Origin: Fomitopsis serialis | Taxonomy: Eukaryota > Basidiomycota > Agaricomycetes > Polyporales > Fomitopsidaceae | Direction of reading: 5' to 3' | Length of the DNA: 64,000 nt | Assembly: GCF_022376445.1 (NCBI RefSeq) | Contig: NW_025954984.1 | Span: 397,965-461,964, forward strand | In this document: one piece after another, positions 46,555 to 58,699 of the stretch | Layout: the number at the start of each line of letters is the position of its first letter | Position numbering within the stretch: position 1 is the first letter of the stretch | Notes under the pieces: generated by a model | Told to the model about the DNA's origin: nothing | What the model saw: only the letters and a program-made list of their open reading frames with translations | Databases searched by the model: none | Position numbers and translations under genes: made by a program

Positions 46555-48653
46555 ATGCTGACGCCCCCATCGGACACGTCGAGAGACACGAGCCCCTATC
46601 GTTTTAGCACTCCCGAGGGTCTGCGCAACCTACGTGGCATCCTCCGCCCTCTCCTTCCTTTTGATCCGCATGACTATCAGCTCGAGGGTGTCGCGAAGTC
46701 GCTGGACGGCATCGACTTGCTTGCCGTACTGGCTACGGGTTCGGGCAAGACGGCCTTCTTTACTATGTACATTCTAGCTCTTCAGGCTTTAATCAAGAAC
46801 CCTCACCTGTGCAGCCCTCCGAAGAAGAACATCCCCCTCGATCCTTGCCTCATAATGTGTTTCCCCACTATCAGCCTCGAGGAAGAAATGGTACATTCAG
46901 GCTGTCACACATATATTATCTGTCTTGCTAATGTTTATAGTAGAGTACAACTTTTAGTAAATTGGGTATATCTGCCCTAGTAATCAATGGTCGAACGTCC
47001 ACGGATGCACATAAGCGCGGCGGGAACATCTGGACATCAGCATACAACGGCTATGCTGTCTTATTGCTCTCACCGGAGATGCTATCGACGAAAGGTTTCC
47101 AGTCGCTCGCCGAGAGCTCCGCTTTCTCACGGAGGATCTGCGGCTTCGGTGTCGACGAAGTCCACCTACTCAAGTCTTGGGGTGCACAGTTCCGCCCTTG
47201 CTTCCAACAGCTGAGCTATGTTCTCGCACGGCTGCCGAGTCGTACTGCACTCATTCTCTGCACTGCGTCGCTGGCCGCAGGCGAGGATACAGCCGAGATT
47301 TGCCGGTTTTTCGGGCTCAAGCACGGTGCATTCCACTTCCTTCGGCGTTCAAACCTTCGCCCCGACATCCGCATCATCTTCCGCACTCTGACAGCGGGTC
47401 TTGGTGGATCTGTCTTCCCGGACCTTGCGTGGACTGTCAAGAGCGGGCGGAAAACACTCATATACTGCCCGACCATCAATCTCGGCTCTCGAGTCATCAA
47501 GTATCTTCGCCGCTTACTCCCACCAACAGCCAACATGCGCGCCTTCGTCCGTAGGTACAACTCGCTCAACTGGCCAGAATACAATGCGGAGACGCTTCGA
47601 CTCTTCTCGGAGAGCACGGGACCCAACAGATGCTCGATCATCATCTCCACCGACACGCTCATGGTCGGTGTGAATCTCCCGTGAGTCGAAGACGTCGTGA
47701 CACTGGTCCTGCCTGAGAGCGTCGATGAGCAGTGTCAAAAGCTCGGGCGTTTGAACCGCGATGGGACCATCAAGGACGCACGAGGCATTGTGTACGTGAC
47801 TAAGACGGAAGTCAAGCACGCGCATGCAGTGATAGAAGGCAAGAAGGTGACAGAAAACGGGAAGCGTGTCCCTGCGAAGATGGGCCTGGATATGGCAAGG
47901 ATGATCCTTGCGCCTTGCAAGGCAGCGGAGCAAAATCGGCTCTACGACAATCCCCCATCTGACCCATCTTGCTCCTGCGAGACTTGCTCACGCCGCCCCC
48001 GCCTGCCAACCCCGCCAGCGTGCAAGTGCAGTGGGTGCGTCCCTGAAGAAGGTCAGCTACAGCCCACCCGTATGAAGAAGTGAGCTCCTGCTCCGAAAGG
48101 CACGAAGCTCAGCAAGTCGATGGTCCTTGTGGGCAAGGCGCGTCTCTGTGCCCTACGCGAGGATCTGTACACTGCTGCGCCTGCTCTAGAGGCGACCCTC
48201 TTTCCTGCCGTCCTGTACCTCCCAGACCCTGTAATTACAAGCATACTCGAGTCGTTCAAGACTCTCCATACACAGCAAGATCTCGCCCATCTGATCGCCG
48301 GCAACTCCTATGTCGAGCGACAATGCGACAAGATCTGGGAGGTCATTGTCGAGCTACGCAGTGTCTTCGAGACAATGGCGAAGGACGAAGATCGCGAACG
48401 CGCGATACGCAACTTGCTCATTGACGACGAGCGAGTCGGTGAGGAGCCTCATATTGACGGAGATGGGATCATCAACTCCGAGAACGAGATCCAGATGTCG
48501 CAGGAGCTCAGTCCACGCCCTGAAAGGCCAGTTTTGAATGCGATCGAGAACACTTCACATGGGGATCAAGGTCGGGCCATCAACATCTCGCTGGCCCAGG
48601 GACTCGGGTGCGAAACATCGTACATACAATCTAGCACCATACTCTCATCATGA
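46555..48653 (+). pseudogene. RecQ-like DEAD/DEAH helicase with two in-frame TGA stops
   Basis: Starts MLTPPSDTSRDTSPYRFSTP. Exon 1 ends at 46890 and exon 2 starts at 46944 after a 53-nt intron. Helicase motifs are visible in order: a Q-motif-like DPHDYQLEGVA, motif I LATGSGKTAFF, motif II VDEVHLLKSWG, motif III-like CTASLAAGE, and in the second lobe KTLIYCPTINLGSRVIK and DTLMVGVNLP, then QCQKLGRLNRDG. A Cys-rich tail (CSCETCSRRP, CKCSGC) follows. One frame runs through 48653 but is cut by TGA at 47682-47684 (after VNLP) and TGA at 48080-48082 (after PTRMKK). The frame resumes with good coding sequence after both, so it is a nonsense-disabled copy. RecQ-like helicase families are repeated in agaricomycete genomes and sometimes near telomeres; that link is not shown here. 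Confidence 0.75.
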
Positions 48654-48676
48654 GTGCTCACATACCTGTTATGTTT

Positions 48677-48900
48677 AGGACGCATGCACGGCGAGCATCG
48701 ACTGAGGCTGTACGGCGACTTGCGTCGCCCGAGGCGGGTCGGCGAGCGTCACCCAAGGCGGTACGGCAAGCATCGCCCGAGGCGGTACAGCGAGTGTCGC
48801 CCGAGGCGGTACAGCGACTTGGACTGTCGCCGCCTGAGACAGTACAGCGAGCGTTGCCTGAGGCGGTACAGCGACTCGGATCTCAGTCAGTTTCTCCGGA
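48677..48900 (+). repeat. Coding-type minisatellite, imperfect units
   Basis: About eight imperfect units of roughly 21-27 bases, each containing cgcccgaggcggtacagcga or a variant. Translated in the frame starting 48650 they give repeated SPEAVQR-like heptads to octads. The tract begins within 30 bases of the helicase stop and may be a degenerate extension of that gene or a separate satellite. Confidence 0.7.
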
Positions 48901-49312
48901 GCCACTCGAAACTGCGCAGTTAGAAACATTCGTGGCAAATGATGTCTTCCGTGCAGGACTGCGACATGAAAGGTGAGTGAATCATTCAGAGTGCGAGGAG
49001 CTCCATCAGGAAAAAAGTTTCTGGCCCATTGCAGCCAGCCAGTGCTACATAGCCCCTGTAGACGCCATAGCATGATGTAGCAGAGCGCTCGTGCATCATA
49101 GCTCTGTATAGTCTTCATTGACTTCGCAGCACACACCATAGCACGATACACTCATGTCTTCTATCTATATTACACGAAGCATACTAATAGTATTTATGTT
49201 CACTATAACGACTCTGGGCTATAATGCATGAGACGTGGAAATTTGATTTATTGACCATGACGGTGGGGTGCTGCTAGGTATTACGAATACTGTATGAATC
49301 CAACCAGTCTTA
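48901..49312. other. Intergenic, no gene seen
   Basis: AT-richer than its neighbours from about 49100, with no supported frame. Confidence 0.4.
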
Positions 49313-50025
<713 letters not shown>

Positions 50026-50106
50026 GATACCGACACGGTAAGCATTGAGAACGCAGCGCGGGTCCACCCGAGCATGGCATACCTTGGAAGTGAACTCATG
50101 AGCGAT

Positions 50107-50215
50107 GCACGAGCGAGTGGGCGGGCGAGTGAGCGGGCGAGCAAGTGGACGGGAGAGCAAGTGGAGGCGCGAATGGGCGGGCGAGTGGACGCGCAGGCGC
50201 GGAAGACAGATCAGC
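50107..50215. repeat. G-rich low-complexity tract (gcgggcgag-like units)
   Basis: Repeated gggcgggcgag, gcgagtgggc and gtggacgg words, the approximate reverse complement of the C-rich tract at 49313-49612. Confidence 0.6.
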
Positions 50216-51023
50216 ACTGAGTGAGCGAACGAAAAGACAGGCGGACGGGCAAACTATGCGGCGCGTGCGAGTGCCGCCAGTGGTTGGCCAAACGGGCGTG
50301 ACGATAGACGTGTTCACAAGAACGTACCTTAGCCTTGCGAGCCATTGTGCCCGCCTCGCTTGCCCTTGCCATGGCCTTCCTCGTTCTCGTCCTTGTCCTT
50401 CGCATCGCCTTACACTACCCTCCTCGTCCTAGGCTCGTCATGTTCGGTTTGATCACCAGTCACGCACGCGCGTCGCGTGAGTCCTGTTTTGCGTGAGTCC
50501 TGTTTTGTGTGAACTTGGCCGGTACACTTGCATGTTACCAGAGATAGGGGCATGACCCGGTTCGCCGTTGCGAGCGACTTGAGGTGCGGTCGGGCTGGCA
50601 TAGCGGTTGGAGACTTAGCAGCAGAGGCAGCAGACTCGGAGGGCTAGCGAGCCGCGAATGCGTGGGAAACTTCAGAACCGGCGCTTGGGACTTCCGCTCC
50701 GGCGACGAGTCTTGCGCGTCGTCCTTCCTCCTTGCTCTCACCTCCTTGCTCACCTGCTTCACGTTACTCGCAGCCGCGCCTATATTCTAATCTTAATGGT
50801 GAGTACGCATGCCACGTCGGCAGGCCGAGATGTTCTATACACTGACGGGTGGGGCTAATGGATGACAGCGAGACGACACCCAGTATGACAGCGAGACGAC
50901 GACGACGAGTAGTACATCAGTGCGTTGTCGGAAGCGCCGCTATGTATGTAAGCTTCCAAATCACAACAGTGTGCTCGCGCCTGACAGTTGTCTTCGGGAC
51001 GCCTTGTTCGCCGATGATTCTGT
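50216..51023. other. Repeat-region spacer, no gene recognised
   Basis: Short frames only. A duplicated gcgtgagtcctgtttt-like unit lies near 50475-50508, and two copies of atgacagcgagacgac-like sequence near 50862-50897. The last 100 bases may belong to the RPN2 fragment, with degraded frame. Confidence 0.4.
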
Positions 51024-51550
51024 GTGCTACTCTACTATTACCTAGGAGAGTATGACGAAGCTCTTTCGTTCGCACTTGCGGCGGGGAGCGCATTTGAGGC
51101 ACACGCGGCCACTGCTGGCGTAGGCGAATGCGTCGAGACCGTGATCAGTGAGTAATTAACTTAATTACTGCTCTACGTGAAGCTGAAAGGCTCTGCGATC
51201 TCAGCGAAGGGTATCGACTGTTACATTAGTGCACGATCGGCGGAGTAAGCTGGGGAGGAAAAGGTTGACCTTAGGCTTCAAGGCATAATCGAGGGTATTT
51301 TCACGCGCTGTATCTCAGACGGGGGTTCAAGCAGGTCGGTGAAGCCCCTACGCCATAACGTACATTTACCTGACCTATATTCTTCACAGGCAATAGGCAT
51401 TGCCCTTGAGTCGCGACGTTTGGACGTGATAGTGCACATCTACGAAACGACACGCGACGTCAACCTCCTCTCTTACACCATGGATACCGTACTCGACAAT
51501 ATCCGCTTGTACAACTGCAAGCGTGCTCAGTCGCACGGTGAGCATGCACC
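51024..51550 (+). pseudogene. RPN2: Fragment of proteasome subunit RPN2 (PSMD1) with introns retained
   Basis: Three exon pieces at about 51024-51147, 51205-51332 and 51390-51545 read LLYYYLGEYDEALSFALAAG, then KGIDCYISARSAE-stop-AGEEKV with LQGIIEGIFTRCISDG, then AIGIALESRRLDVIVHIYET followed by RDVNLLSYTMDTVLD. This order and wording match the N-terminal third of Rpn2, the regulatory-particle base subunit of the 26S proteasome. Two GT-AG introns of 57 nt lie between the pieces, so the fragment came from genomic DNA rather than from mRNA. A TAA sits where Gln (CAA) is expected, a one-base insertion precedes the third piece, and both ends are missing. It is a relic; the functional RPN2 must be elsewhere. 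Confidence 0.75.
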
Positions 51551-52077
51551 TACATGTTCGCATATTACGCTCTCATCTATTCGTACATGCAGCTCAACAG
51601 GTGGCCTCGAGTGATACTTGGTGATCAAGTTGACCACCCCAATCCACCTGCAATGTCTTGCGTGAACGTATGTCGTCCCCACTCCTCCGTCTCCACTGGC
51701 CCATAACACGACATGCTAGTTAGTTATCATCTCGTTGCAAGTCCGGCCGCATTGTCTTCCGCAGCCGTCTTCGACAGCTGCGGCTGCGCATGTTCGTGGC
51801 CGAGCAATGCAAGGTTCCATCATTTGTTTAATGTCTAACCTACTGACTGCTTGTTGCTATAGTGTTTGCTTGCATACCTCGTTGACTCGGGGTGCTCGTT
51901 AAGGTAACGACCAATTGGTATACGAGTCAACGACTGTACGGAGTTTGTAGAGAGCTAATAGTATACCTGGTATGTTGCGTACAACTTGATGTATACTATA
52001 ATTTGCAATGGATATATATCGTGTACACAGTTCTGTATGAGATGGTGTAGTGGTTAATCTGAAATTTCGGTTGATGT
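51551..52077. other. Repeat-region spacer, no gene seen
   Basis: AT-richer DNA with no supported frame. Confidence 0.4.
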
Positions 52078-52139
52078 CTATGGCATGATTATGGTGTACT
52101 ACAACTGTCGATGGCATGGTTATGGTGTACTACAAACTC
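52075..52139. repeat. Short tandem repeat, about 32 bp x 2
   Basis: Two nearly identical units, each containing atggcatg(a/g)ttatggtgta followed by ctacaa, lie head to tail. Confidence 0.7.
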
Positions 52140-52481
52140 CAGGCATGGTGCTATAGGTTGCTACAGGCTGCTACAGGGCCACATGCCAGAGCTATCACGG
52201 ACTACAGAGAGGGGGGGTATGCAACGGTGCCATGGACACTATGTAGGCTATGTTGTGTCATATGGCAATCCTTTTTTTTCCTGATGTCGTTGCATAGTGG
52301 GCTTATTGGATACAGATTACTCGAGGAGATTCGTCCCGGCCAATTCTACGGACAGATCGATTTCCAAGGTTCATCTCATGAAGCTCATCCACATGCTTCG
52401 ACAAGTGCGAAGCGGAAGCGCGGGGGAAGTGTAGGCGGGTCTTCGGTTGCGCGCAATACTCGGAGAAAGACAGGAAAATAG
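52116..52481 (+). CDS. Possible short ORF, 121 residues, unrecognised
   Basis: ATG-to-stop frame with a hydrophobic middle (CRLCCVIWQSFFFLMSL) and a basic, Ser/Arg-rich tail (KRKRGGSVGGSSVARNTRRK). It is tail-to-tail with the DUF6589 gene. It may be the C-terminal end of another transposon-associated gene, or chance. Confidence 0.2.
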   Translation: MVMVYYKLQAWCYRLLQAATGPHARAITDYREGGYATVPWTLCRLCCVIWQSFFFLMSLHSGLIGYRLLEEIRPGQFYGQIDFQGSSHEAHPHASTSAKRKRGGSVGGSSVARNTRRKTGK

Positions 52482-52490
52482 GTAAGTTGT

Positions 52491-53750
52491 CTAAGTACTA
52501 CTGTATCCGTCTTCATCACCGCTTAGTTCCTCATTATCATACTCTTGCTCTAGGTCTGCAATAGTGACATGCTCGTCTGCGAGAATGACATGCATTCCAT
52601 CACTGACATCCACTCGCCCGTCTGCCATACCATCCTCGCCTTCACCGTCATATACTGAGTCGTCTTCAGCATCATGTGCCACATCTGGTATGTCTGACTG
52701 TTCCCCTCTGTGTGCTTCGTCATCACCTGGCGTGACTGCCTCAGAGTCGATAGGCTCAGGGCCTCCGGCGCCGTGTTCGTTGGTATGTCGAGCCTGAGTA
52801 TGCGCAGTTTTACTAACAAATTCTGCGAGCTTCCCATTAAGCATCTGGGCAACACCATGCCCAAAAACGTCGGTTTCCTTTGCTTGCGTACCATAGCGCC
52901 GACCAGCACGGAAGCGATGCAGGTCGGCGCCAGAGTCGGTGTCCTTGTACGACTGCAGCAGGATCTTCACCTCGGGGTTGCTGTGCGGTTCGGGATGATT
53001 GCTGCGTCGTGGTGCGAGCCCGACGCCTTCTCGCCATTGATTTTTGAGGTCAAGGAAGTGAATGACATTTGGCGAAACAACTTTGCGCATGAAGTCGGAA
53101 TCCCACGGTATGTCGTTACGTCCTATGAATGACTCGAGCTCACGGTTGTAATGCTCTTGTAGCAGGTCTCCGGCCTGGTAATGGCCTTGCTTTCCGGATG
53201 GGTTGACGAGCCAGTTCCGCAGGAAGAATTCACGGAGTGCAGGGCTTGACTCGAGCTCCAGGTTGCAGACCATCTCCAAGAGGTACGTCGCATATTTGTG
53301 GTGTGATGAACCTGCGAAGCTGAACAGCATCCGCTAAAGTGGTCGAACGAGTAAGCCCGCAAGTCACTCCGAGTCTGTTGCGATCAATACGAGACTAACC
53401 TTGAGCCCTTCCCAGACACGCCCTATCTCTCCCTCAGCAACCGACTGTGTGACAATGCGGGACAAGAGCCCATCGTGTATCAACATGCATGAGTCGGCAA
53501 GGCATTCATCGCCTTCGAAGGCATCTCGTGAGTCTGCGCTGTCCTGTGATGGTCGGGTGGCATTACTACTGCTGTTGTCGATGTTTGCTGACGAACTTTC
53601 ACTAGGTGCACTCCATGGGCGACCCACAGGTATTGTGGTGTCGCTGTCTCGCGCCTTCTGGCCATGACGCGCACGGTGGTATGCTTCGCGACTCGAATAG
53701 CGCCGATGCAGAACTCGGGCTTGTGCGAAAAGCCTATCAAGCGAGGGCAC
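52491..53750 (-). pseudogene. DUF6589-type protein, N-terminally truncated
   Basis: Two exons, 53750-53400 and 53333-52491, join cleanly across a 66-nt intron as EIGRVWEGLK and RMLFSFAGSSHHKYATYLLE. The following MVCNLELESSPALREFFLRN and GDLLQEHYNRELESFIGR are the wording I associate with the DUF6589 domain, a family repeated many times in agaricomycete genomes and probably transposon-linked. The C-terminal part is Asp/Glu-rich. Only about 395 residues remain, whereas such proteins are usually much longer. Upstream of 53750 the frame ends and sequence of a different character (TTCGAA-rich) begins near 53.8 kb, suggesting that a later insertion removed or separated the 5' half. Confidence 0.65.
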
Positions 53751-53977
53751 CGTTGATGAGCCCTTAGCTCACCTACCCACCGAAAACGCGATTTACGGTC
53801 GGTACGACAGTACACCAAGTCCGTATGGTCGACGCGCTATCCGTCCGTTCGAGGGAACCGCCCGATGTTCGAAGCTCAAGCGTCAATGTTCGGAACCCTT
53901 AGCGGCGAAGTCACACGGTTTAGAAGAGTCACTACATTGGTAGGACTACGGACAAGTACACGGCTAGGTCAAACTAA

Positions 53978-54822
53978 CTAGTGACGGCCTCGGCAACTCT
54001 CGTATCTATGGCCTCGACCTCCACACCCATGACCACCACCCCTACCCCTACGAACAGACGGACCGGCGTCGAAGCTACGGTCAGTGTTGACGCGCTCGAG
54101 CAGGTTTTCGAGCAACCCGACGAGGGTGCCGTGCGTGCGGCGCTGGTCGACTGCGATGTTGTGAATCGCTCGACCCATGGACTCGAGGTTGTCGGGCAGC
54201 TGGCGGAAGTCGGACAGGATCAACGTCTCGCGCTGATACTGCGGGTTCGCGAGAGGACGACGCTCGGCCTGGTTGACTTGTTCGAGCAGTACCAAGGTCT
54301 CGGACCACGCGATCGTAGGGTAGGGCGAACCTAGGATGTCTCCCTGGTTGCCATCGCGGTGAAAGACCTCGTCGAGGTAACGCATCAACTCGTCGATCTC
54401 GGGGAACGACCTAGGAGCGGGAAGCGTATCGTTCGCCAGCAGGATGGCCCGGCTACGGGACTCGAACAAGAATCGCTGTTCGAAGGTCGGTTCGATGGTT
54501 CGAAAGATAGTCTAAGTTCGGAGGCACGTACGATCATCCAACGGACTCCGTGAGCCCAAGCCAGCCACTCTCCGGGACTGTTGGCATCGTATCGCGGCTC
54601 GACAAGTCCCTCGGTCTTGAGGACCTCTAGGAGGCGGTAGTAGCGGGCAGCATACGCTTCGGAAGTTGGGTCGAGGTGCGGCATGTTCGTGTAAGCCAGG
54701 CAAACTCCTGCGGCTGTCTCATATCTTCGAGGACTGTCACCGGCTCCGGTTATGACCTTCACCGTTCGGGGACGGTCGCCCGTTATTCGGAACTTGCGGA
54801 AGGCCGAGTTGGATTCTCTCAT
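53978..54822 (-). CDS. Intact spliced orphan protein, 262 residues, next to a gypsy element
   Basis: Two exons, 54822-54532 and 54475-53978, join in phase across a 56-nt GT-AG intron (GTACGT donor, CAG acceptor). It starts MRESNSAFRKFRITGDRPRT and contains YAARYYRLLEVLKTEGLVEP and WLAWAHGVRWMI. After the intron it reads RFLFESRSRAILLANDTLPA and LILSDFRQLPDNLESMGRAI, and ends in a Gly/Arg-rich tail (RRGRGGGHGCGGRGH). Unlike almost all surrounding transposon genes it has no stop or frame change. The helical body plus basic Gly/Arg tail could fit a nucleic-acid-binding, Gag-like protein. It points away from the gypsy element and shares its TTCGAA-rich composition, so it probably belongs to the same element or a relative. 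Family not recognised. Confidence 0.5.
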
Positions 54823-55023
54823 GTGTTAGTAGGTCCGGGTCGAGCGTTGTGACAGTCTCCGATTGGCTATTTTCCTTATCACTCTCATTCATCATTTCTT
54901 GGATTTCTCTTGGCTCTCTTGGTCTTCGGACCGTATTTTCCTGTATATACTCTGGGACTTGTTCCCTTCGAATCTCAGAGACCCCCCTACCCTCTCAATC
55001 TCACCTCGCGCCGGCAAGGTTCG

Positions 55024-55114
55024 TCAGCCAGTCAGTACGTTCGAAAGTCAGCAAGTTCGCCAGTCAGTCAGTACGTTCGAAGTCAGTCAGTCAGTACGTT
55101 AGTACGTTCGCCAG
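55024..55114. repeat. Tandem repeat in the gypsy leader (cagtcagtacgttcg units)
   Basis: At least four imperfect copies of cagtcagtacgttcg-like sequence with gttcgccag variants, in the presumed LTR or leader upstream of gag. Confidence 0.75.
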
Positions 55115-55995
55115 CTCGTAGTTGCCCCGAGAGGCTCTACACTTCTTCTCCTGCCGTCGCTCGCCTCTCTTGTCACCGTTCGTTCGACACGTCTGTCGAA
55201 ACCCTCTCTCCTACTTCCGAGGCTTAGCCCTCGTCTTCGAACAGTCTTCGACATCTTCGAAGCTCTCCCACGTCGTTCGGAGTCTTGTCCGTCCTCCTCC
55301 TTCTTACCTAGACCACTGTACAGTCCCCCGTAATCTCATAGACGCAGAGGCCTCGCATACCACTGCTCGACCTCACGGTTGGGTTTTTGTGTGGCTTTTG
55401 TGTTCTTTTCGGTCGCGTCATCTTGGAGCCCACCGCGAGGGGGATATAGAGCAAGATTCCGCCGCGTCGGAACTTCGACGTCAACCCTGAAGACTACCGA
55501 GACTACGAAAGTCCTCTTCTCGCACTTGCTATCGACAGTCGTCTAGGTCCCGGATCCGCCGCCGCCTTTCGCAGGCATAGCAACCCTCTACCAGGACCTT
55601 CGACTATCCCCTCTTCGTCCGAACACGTCGAGCTTGTCCCCGATCACGACGATCAGGAACGCTCCGTTCGAGACCAAGTACCTACTACCCATCCCATCCC
55701 GGACGTGCTCGAAGACTTTCGCTCTCAGACGACCTAGAGTCTCGAGTCTTTGGCTCTCCTCTACCGTCCCTAACGCCGTCGCCACCTCTCGAAGGAGAGG
55801 ACCTCAGTTCAGCCACGCCGATCACGACGCGTAGTGGAGCCACCACCTCACGTCTACCTTTACCCACTCGTCGCGAGCGTCGTTAGCCCCTCCAGGACCA
55901 GAGTCGTCCGAGCCGCGAAGGACTTCGACCAGCGACAACCAAAACCCTTCGAACGATCCACCAAATCCTTCGAACCCTCCGAACACCGATCGAAC

Positions 55996-56992
55996 ATGTC
56001 CGAAGCAGCAGCACAAGCTTCGAAGGCGGCTTCCATGCCTGCCCGCGGTCACTCGACTGCGCCGGTCTTTGATGAGTCAGAGCCTTCGCGTTCAACCGTT
56101 TCTTCCAGGACCTCGAGACCCACTTCACGCGATGCGGGATCATCACCAATGCGGACAAGAAGTCATGGGCCGTTCGGTACCCGCCGATACGGGTCTCGGA
56201 CCTGTGGATGATGCAGCCGACGTACAAGGACGCTACGAAGACGTACGACGAGTTCAAGACAGCTCTTCGAACACTCTACCCGGGTGCCGACGATCAACAC
56301 AAGTATTCGACGGACGACCTCGACAAGGTGGTCCAGGAACGTCAGAGGCTTGGTCTGAGCAACGCGCTTGACCTCGCCGCTTACTACCGTGACTTCTACA
56401 TGATCTCAGAGTACCTCATCGCTCAGGGTCCCTCTCGACGCTCGAACAAGATCGAAGGTTCCAGCAAGGCTTTCCCCCAGCGCTTTGGGGACCGATCGAG
56501 CAACGCTTGTTCATGAAGAACCCCGACCACTCGAGACGCAAGCCATGGACCTTCGCGCAGATCTACATCGCCGCTCAATGGGTCCTAGACGGCCCTACCC
56601 CCGCTTCGACGTTTCAGCAAGTCATAGTCCAATCTTCGAACGTCCCCTCAGGTCCTTCGAACGTCGCACCATCTAATTCGTCCGGCGTTAAGAACGAAGA
56701 CCTCCTACCAGTCTTGCAGACGCTGATCAAGACTCTCGAGGCTCAGCAGTTTAGGAGTCGGTCCCCGGACCACCAGGCGGTAGAGACGGCCCTCACTGCT
56801 TCTACTGCGGTCGTTCGGGCTGTCGCATCAACGACTGCGAAATGTTCGAAGACGACGCGAAGAAGGGCTTGTGCCGGAGGAACCCAGACGGCAAGGTGTG
56901 TCGTTCGACGGTCGATTCATGAGCAGGAGAGAGGCGAGACCCTCCGCGACGCATCTAGAGTACGCGCGCCGCACCGGCAAGGTCGGACTTAA
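55996..56992 (+). pseudogene. Gypsy gag polyprotein, frameshifted
   Basis: From MSEAAAQASKAASMPARGHS the capsid-like region continues in neighbouring frames: FFQDLETHFTRCGIITNADK, WAVRYPPIRVSDLWMMQPTY, DEFKTALRTLYPGADDQHKY and LAAYYRDFYMISEYLIAQG. The end carries a zinc-knuckle-like CFYCGRSGCRINDCEMFEDD. At least three frame changes prevent a single protein. The order and wording are typical of Gag in agaricomycete gypsy elements. Confidence 0.65.
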
Positions 56993-57634
56993 CGCGAACG
57001 CTTCGAACGGTTCGGGCGGTGCCGCCCAAGGTTCGACTACCTCACAGCTACTATACGAAGCGATCGAGACCCCACCGACCGCACGTATGCCTTAGACATG
57101 GCGAGACCCTCGAACGTATGCGAGACCAGTTGTCACATATCACGGAGGTCTACGCCCAGGAGCAGCGGAAGAAGCACGTATTCGACGGCGTCATGATGAC
57201 AAGAGGCCGCAGCGTTCACGGCCCGCCTGCGAACTTGCCCACCGATAAGTCACGAGCTCCGGACTCCCGAGGCTCTTCGAAGGAGCGTACCGTGCGCTTC
57301 GCTTCGCCGCCTGTGTCGAGCCAGCAAGCAGCACCGATCGAGACCCCACCACGCGTTCGAAGAGTGCAGAGCGTACCGGTCCACCGCCGAGAGCTTCGAC
57401 GCCACCTGCAGACTCTAGGCCGAGCGTCCAGGCCTCGGCGCCACCAGCGCAGTCAGTGCCCGACAAGGAGAGTCCGATCCATCCCTTCGCAAATGTCCGG
57501 ACGCGACCTATGCACCGCCGACGACCCGAAACTTCGGAGCAGCGCCTACGAAGTTTAAGAACCGGGACGGCTCGTATACGAATCTTGCACCCGTAGTTCA
57601 GGCCCAGCTGGCCGAGTCCGTCTTCAAGCGGTCG

Positions 57635-58330
57635 ATGAGCACGCCAACGGTCCCGCTGACCATCGAGGAGCTGTTGAGCATCTCGCCCGAGCTTCGCAAC
57701 CGCTATCGCGAAGCGGTGACGCCCCGAAGAGTGACGCATGACTCGAACCCGACCTCGACGAACATGGCTGCGTTCGAAGAACTTCCGACACACGACCCCG
57801 CGTTAGTAGACTGCCACGACAACGAGCTCGACCCAGACGCCACCATCATCCCAGACTCGTACGAGACGTACCTGAGGGTGTTGCCTCGAGGCGCGATACC
57901 TAGCGAACTCACTGTCGCGGCTGAGTCCCATTCGCTTCGAACGATCGACCTCACGATCGATCGTAAGGAGAAGGTAGCCTGCATTCTCGATCCCGGTTCT
58001 CAGGTCATCTGCATGTCGGAAGCACTGTGCTATCATCTCGGTTTATCGTTCGACCCGACCATCGTCCTCAGCATGCAATCCGCGAACGGTGGAGTGACCG
58101 CTCGCTCGGCCTTGTTCGAAACGTACCATGTCAAGTCGGCCCGATCACCTTGTACCTCCAGATCCACGTCATCAAGCGCGCGTCGTACGACGTGCTGCTA
58201 GGTCGACCATTCGACGTCATCACTGAGAGCCTGGTGAAGAACTTCGCCGACGAGAATCAACCATCACCCTGTTGTGCCCGAACACGTCCGAACAGATCAC
58301 GGTACCTACGATGCCTCGAGGACGCCGAAG
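57635..58330 (+). pseudogene. Gypsy retroviral-type aspartic protease region
   Basis: LTIDRKEKVACILDPGSQVI contains the active-site motif in the form DPGS, followed by CMSEALCYHLGLSFDPTIVL. After a frame change near 58.1 kb, ITLYLQIHVIKRASYDVLLG and GRPFDVITESLVKN give the second half of the fold (the LLGRPF strand-turn typical of gypsy proteases). It would cleave Gag-Pol if in frame. Confidence 0.65.
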
Positions 58331-58699
58331 TTCCAAGAGGTTTTTCAGAAGAGGCAGTCGGGACTTTTGAACACGTAGTTCAAGCCGACGATGACGAGCA
58401 AGTCGCGCTTGTGATCGACTTCGAAAACGATACCCCGTCCATTTCTGCCTATGCCAACATATCATCTCTCGAAGACCCAGTTCTCGCGGCTACGTATCTC
58501 TCCGTTCCACATACCTATTCCAGTTTTGTTTTCGATGAAGTCAGGACAGCCACCGAGGCTACGAGACCGACTCAGCATACCCCGTCATACACTTCGAAAC
58601 GTTCGAACACGCATACATCTTCGACCACTTCTCCGAACACCTCTCTCGTTCGAACGACCACCTACGTATACCCGCACCGGCCATACCCACGACAGTACC

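Noticed and set aside
46555..48653. Calling the helicase a Helitron RepHel gene
   Set aside because: The visible motifs are RecQ-like, not PIF1-like, and no HUH Rep domain is present, so the nearby gene fragments cannot be tied to it on this evidence.
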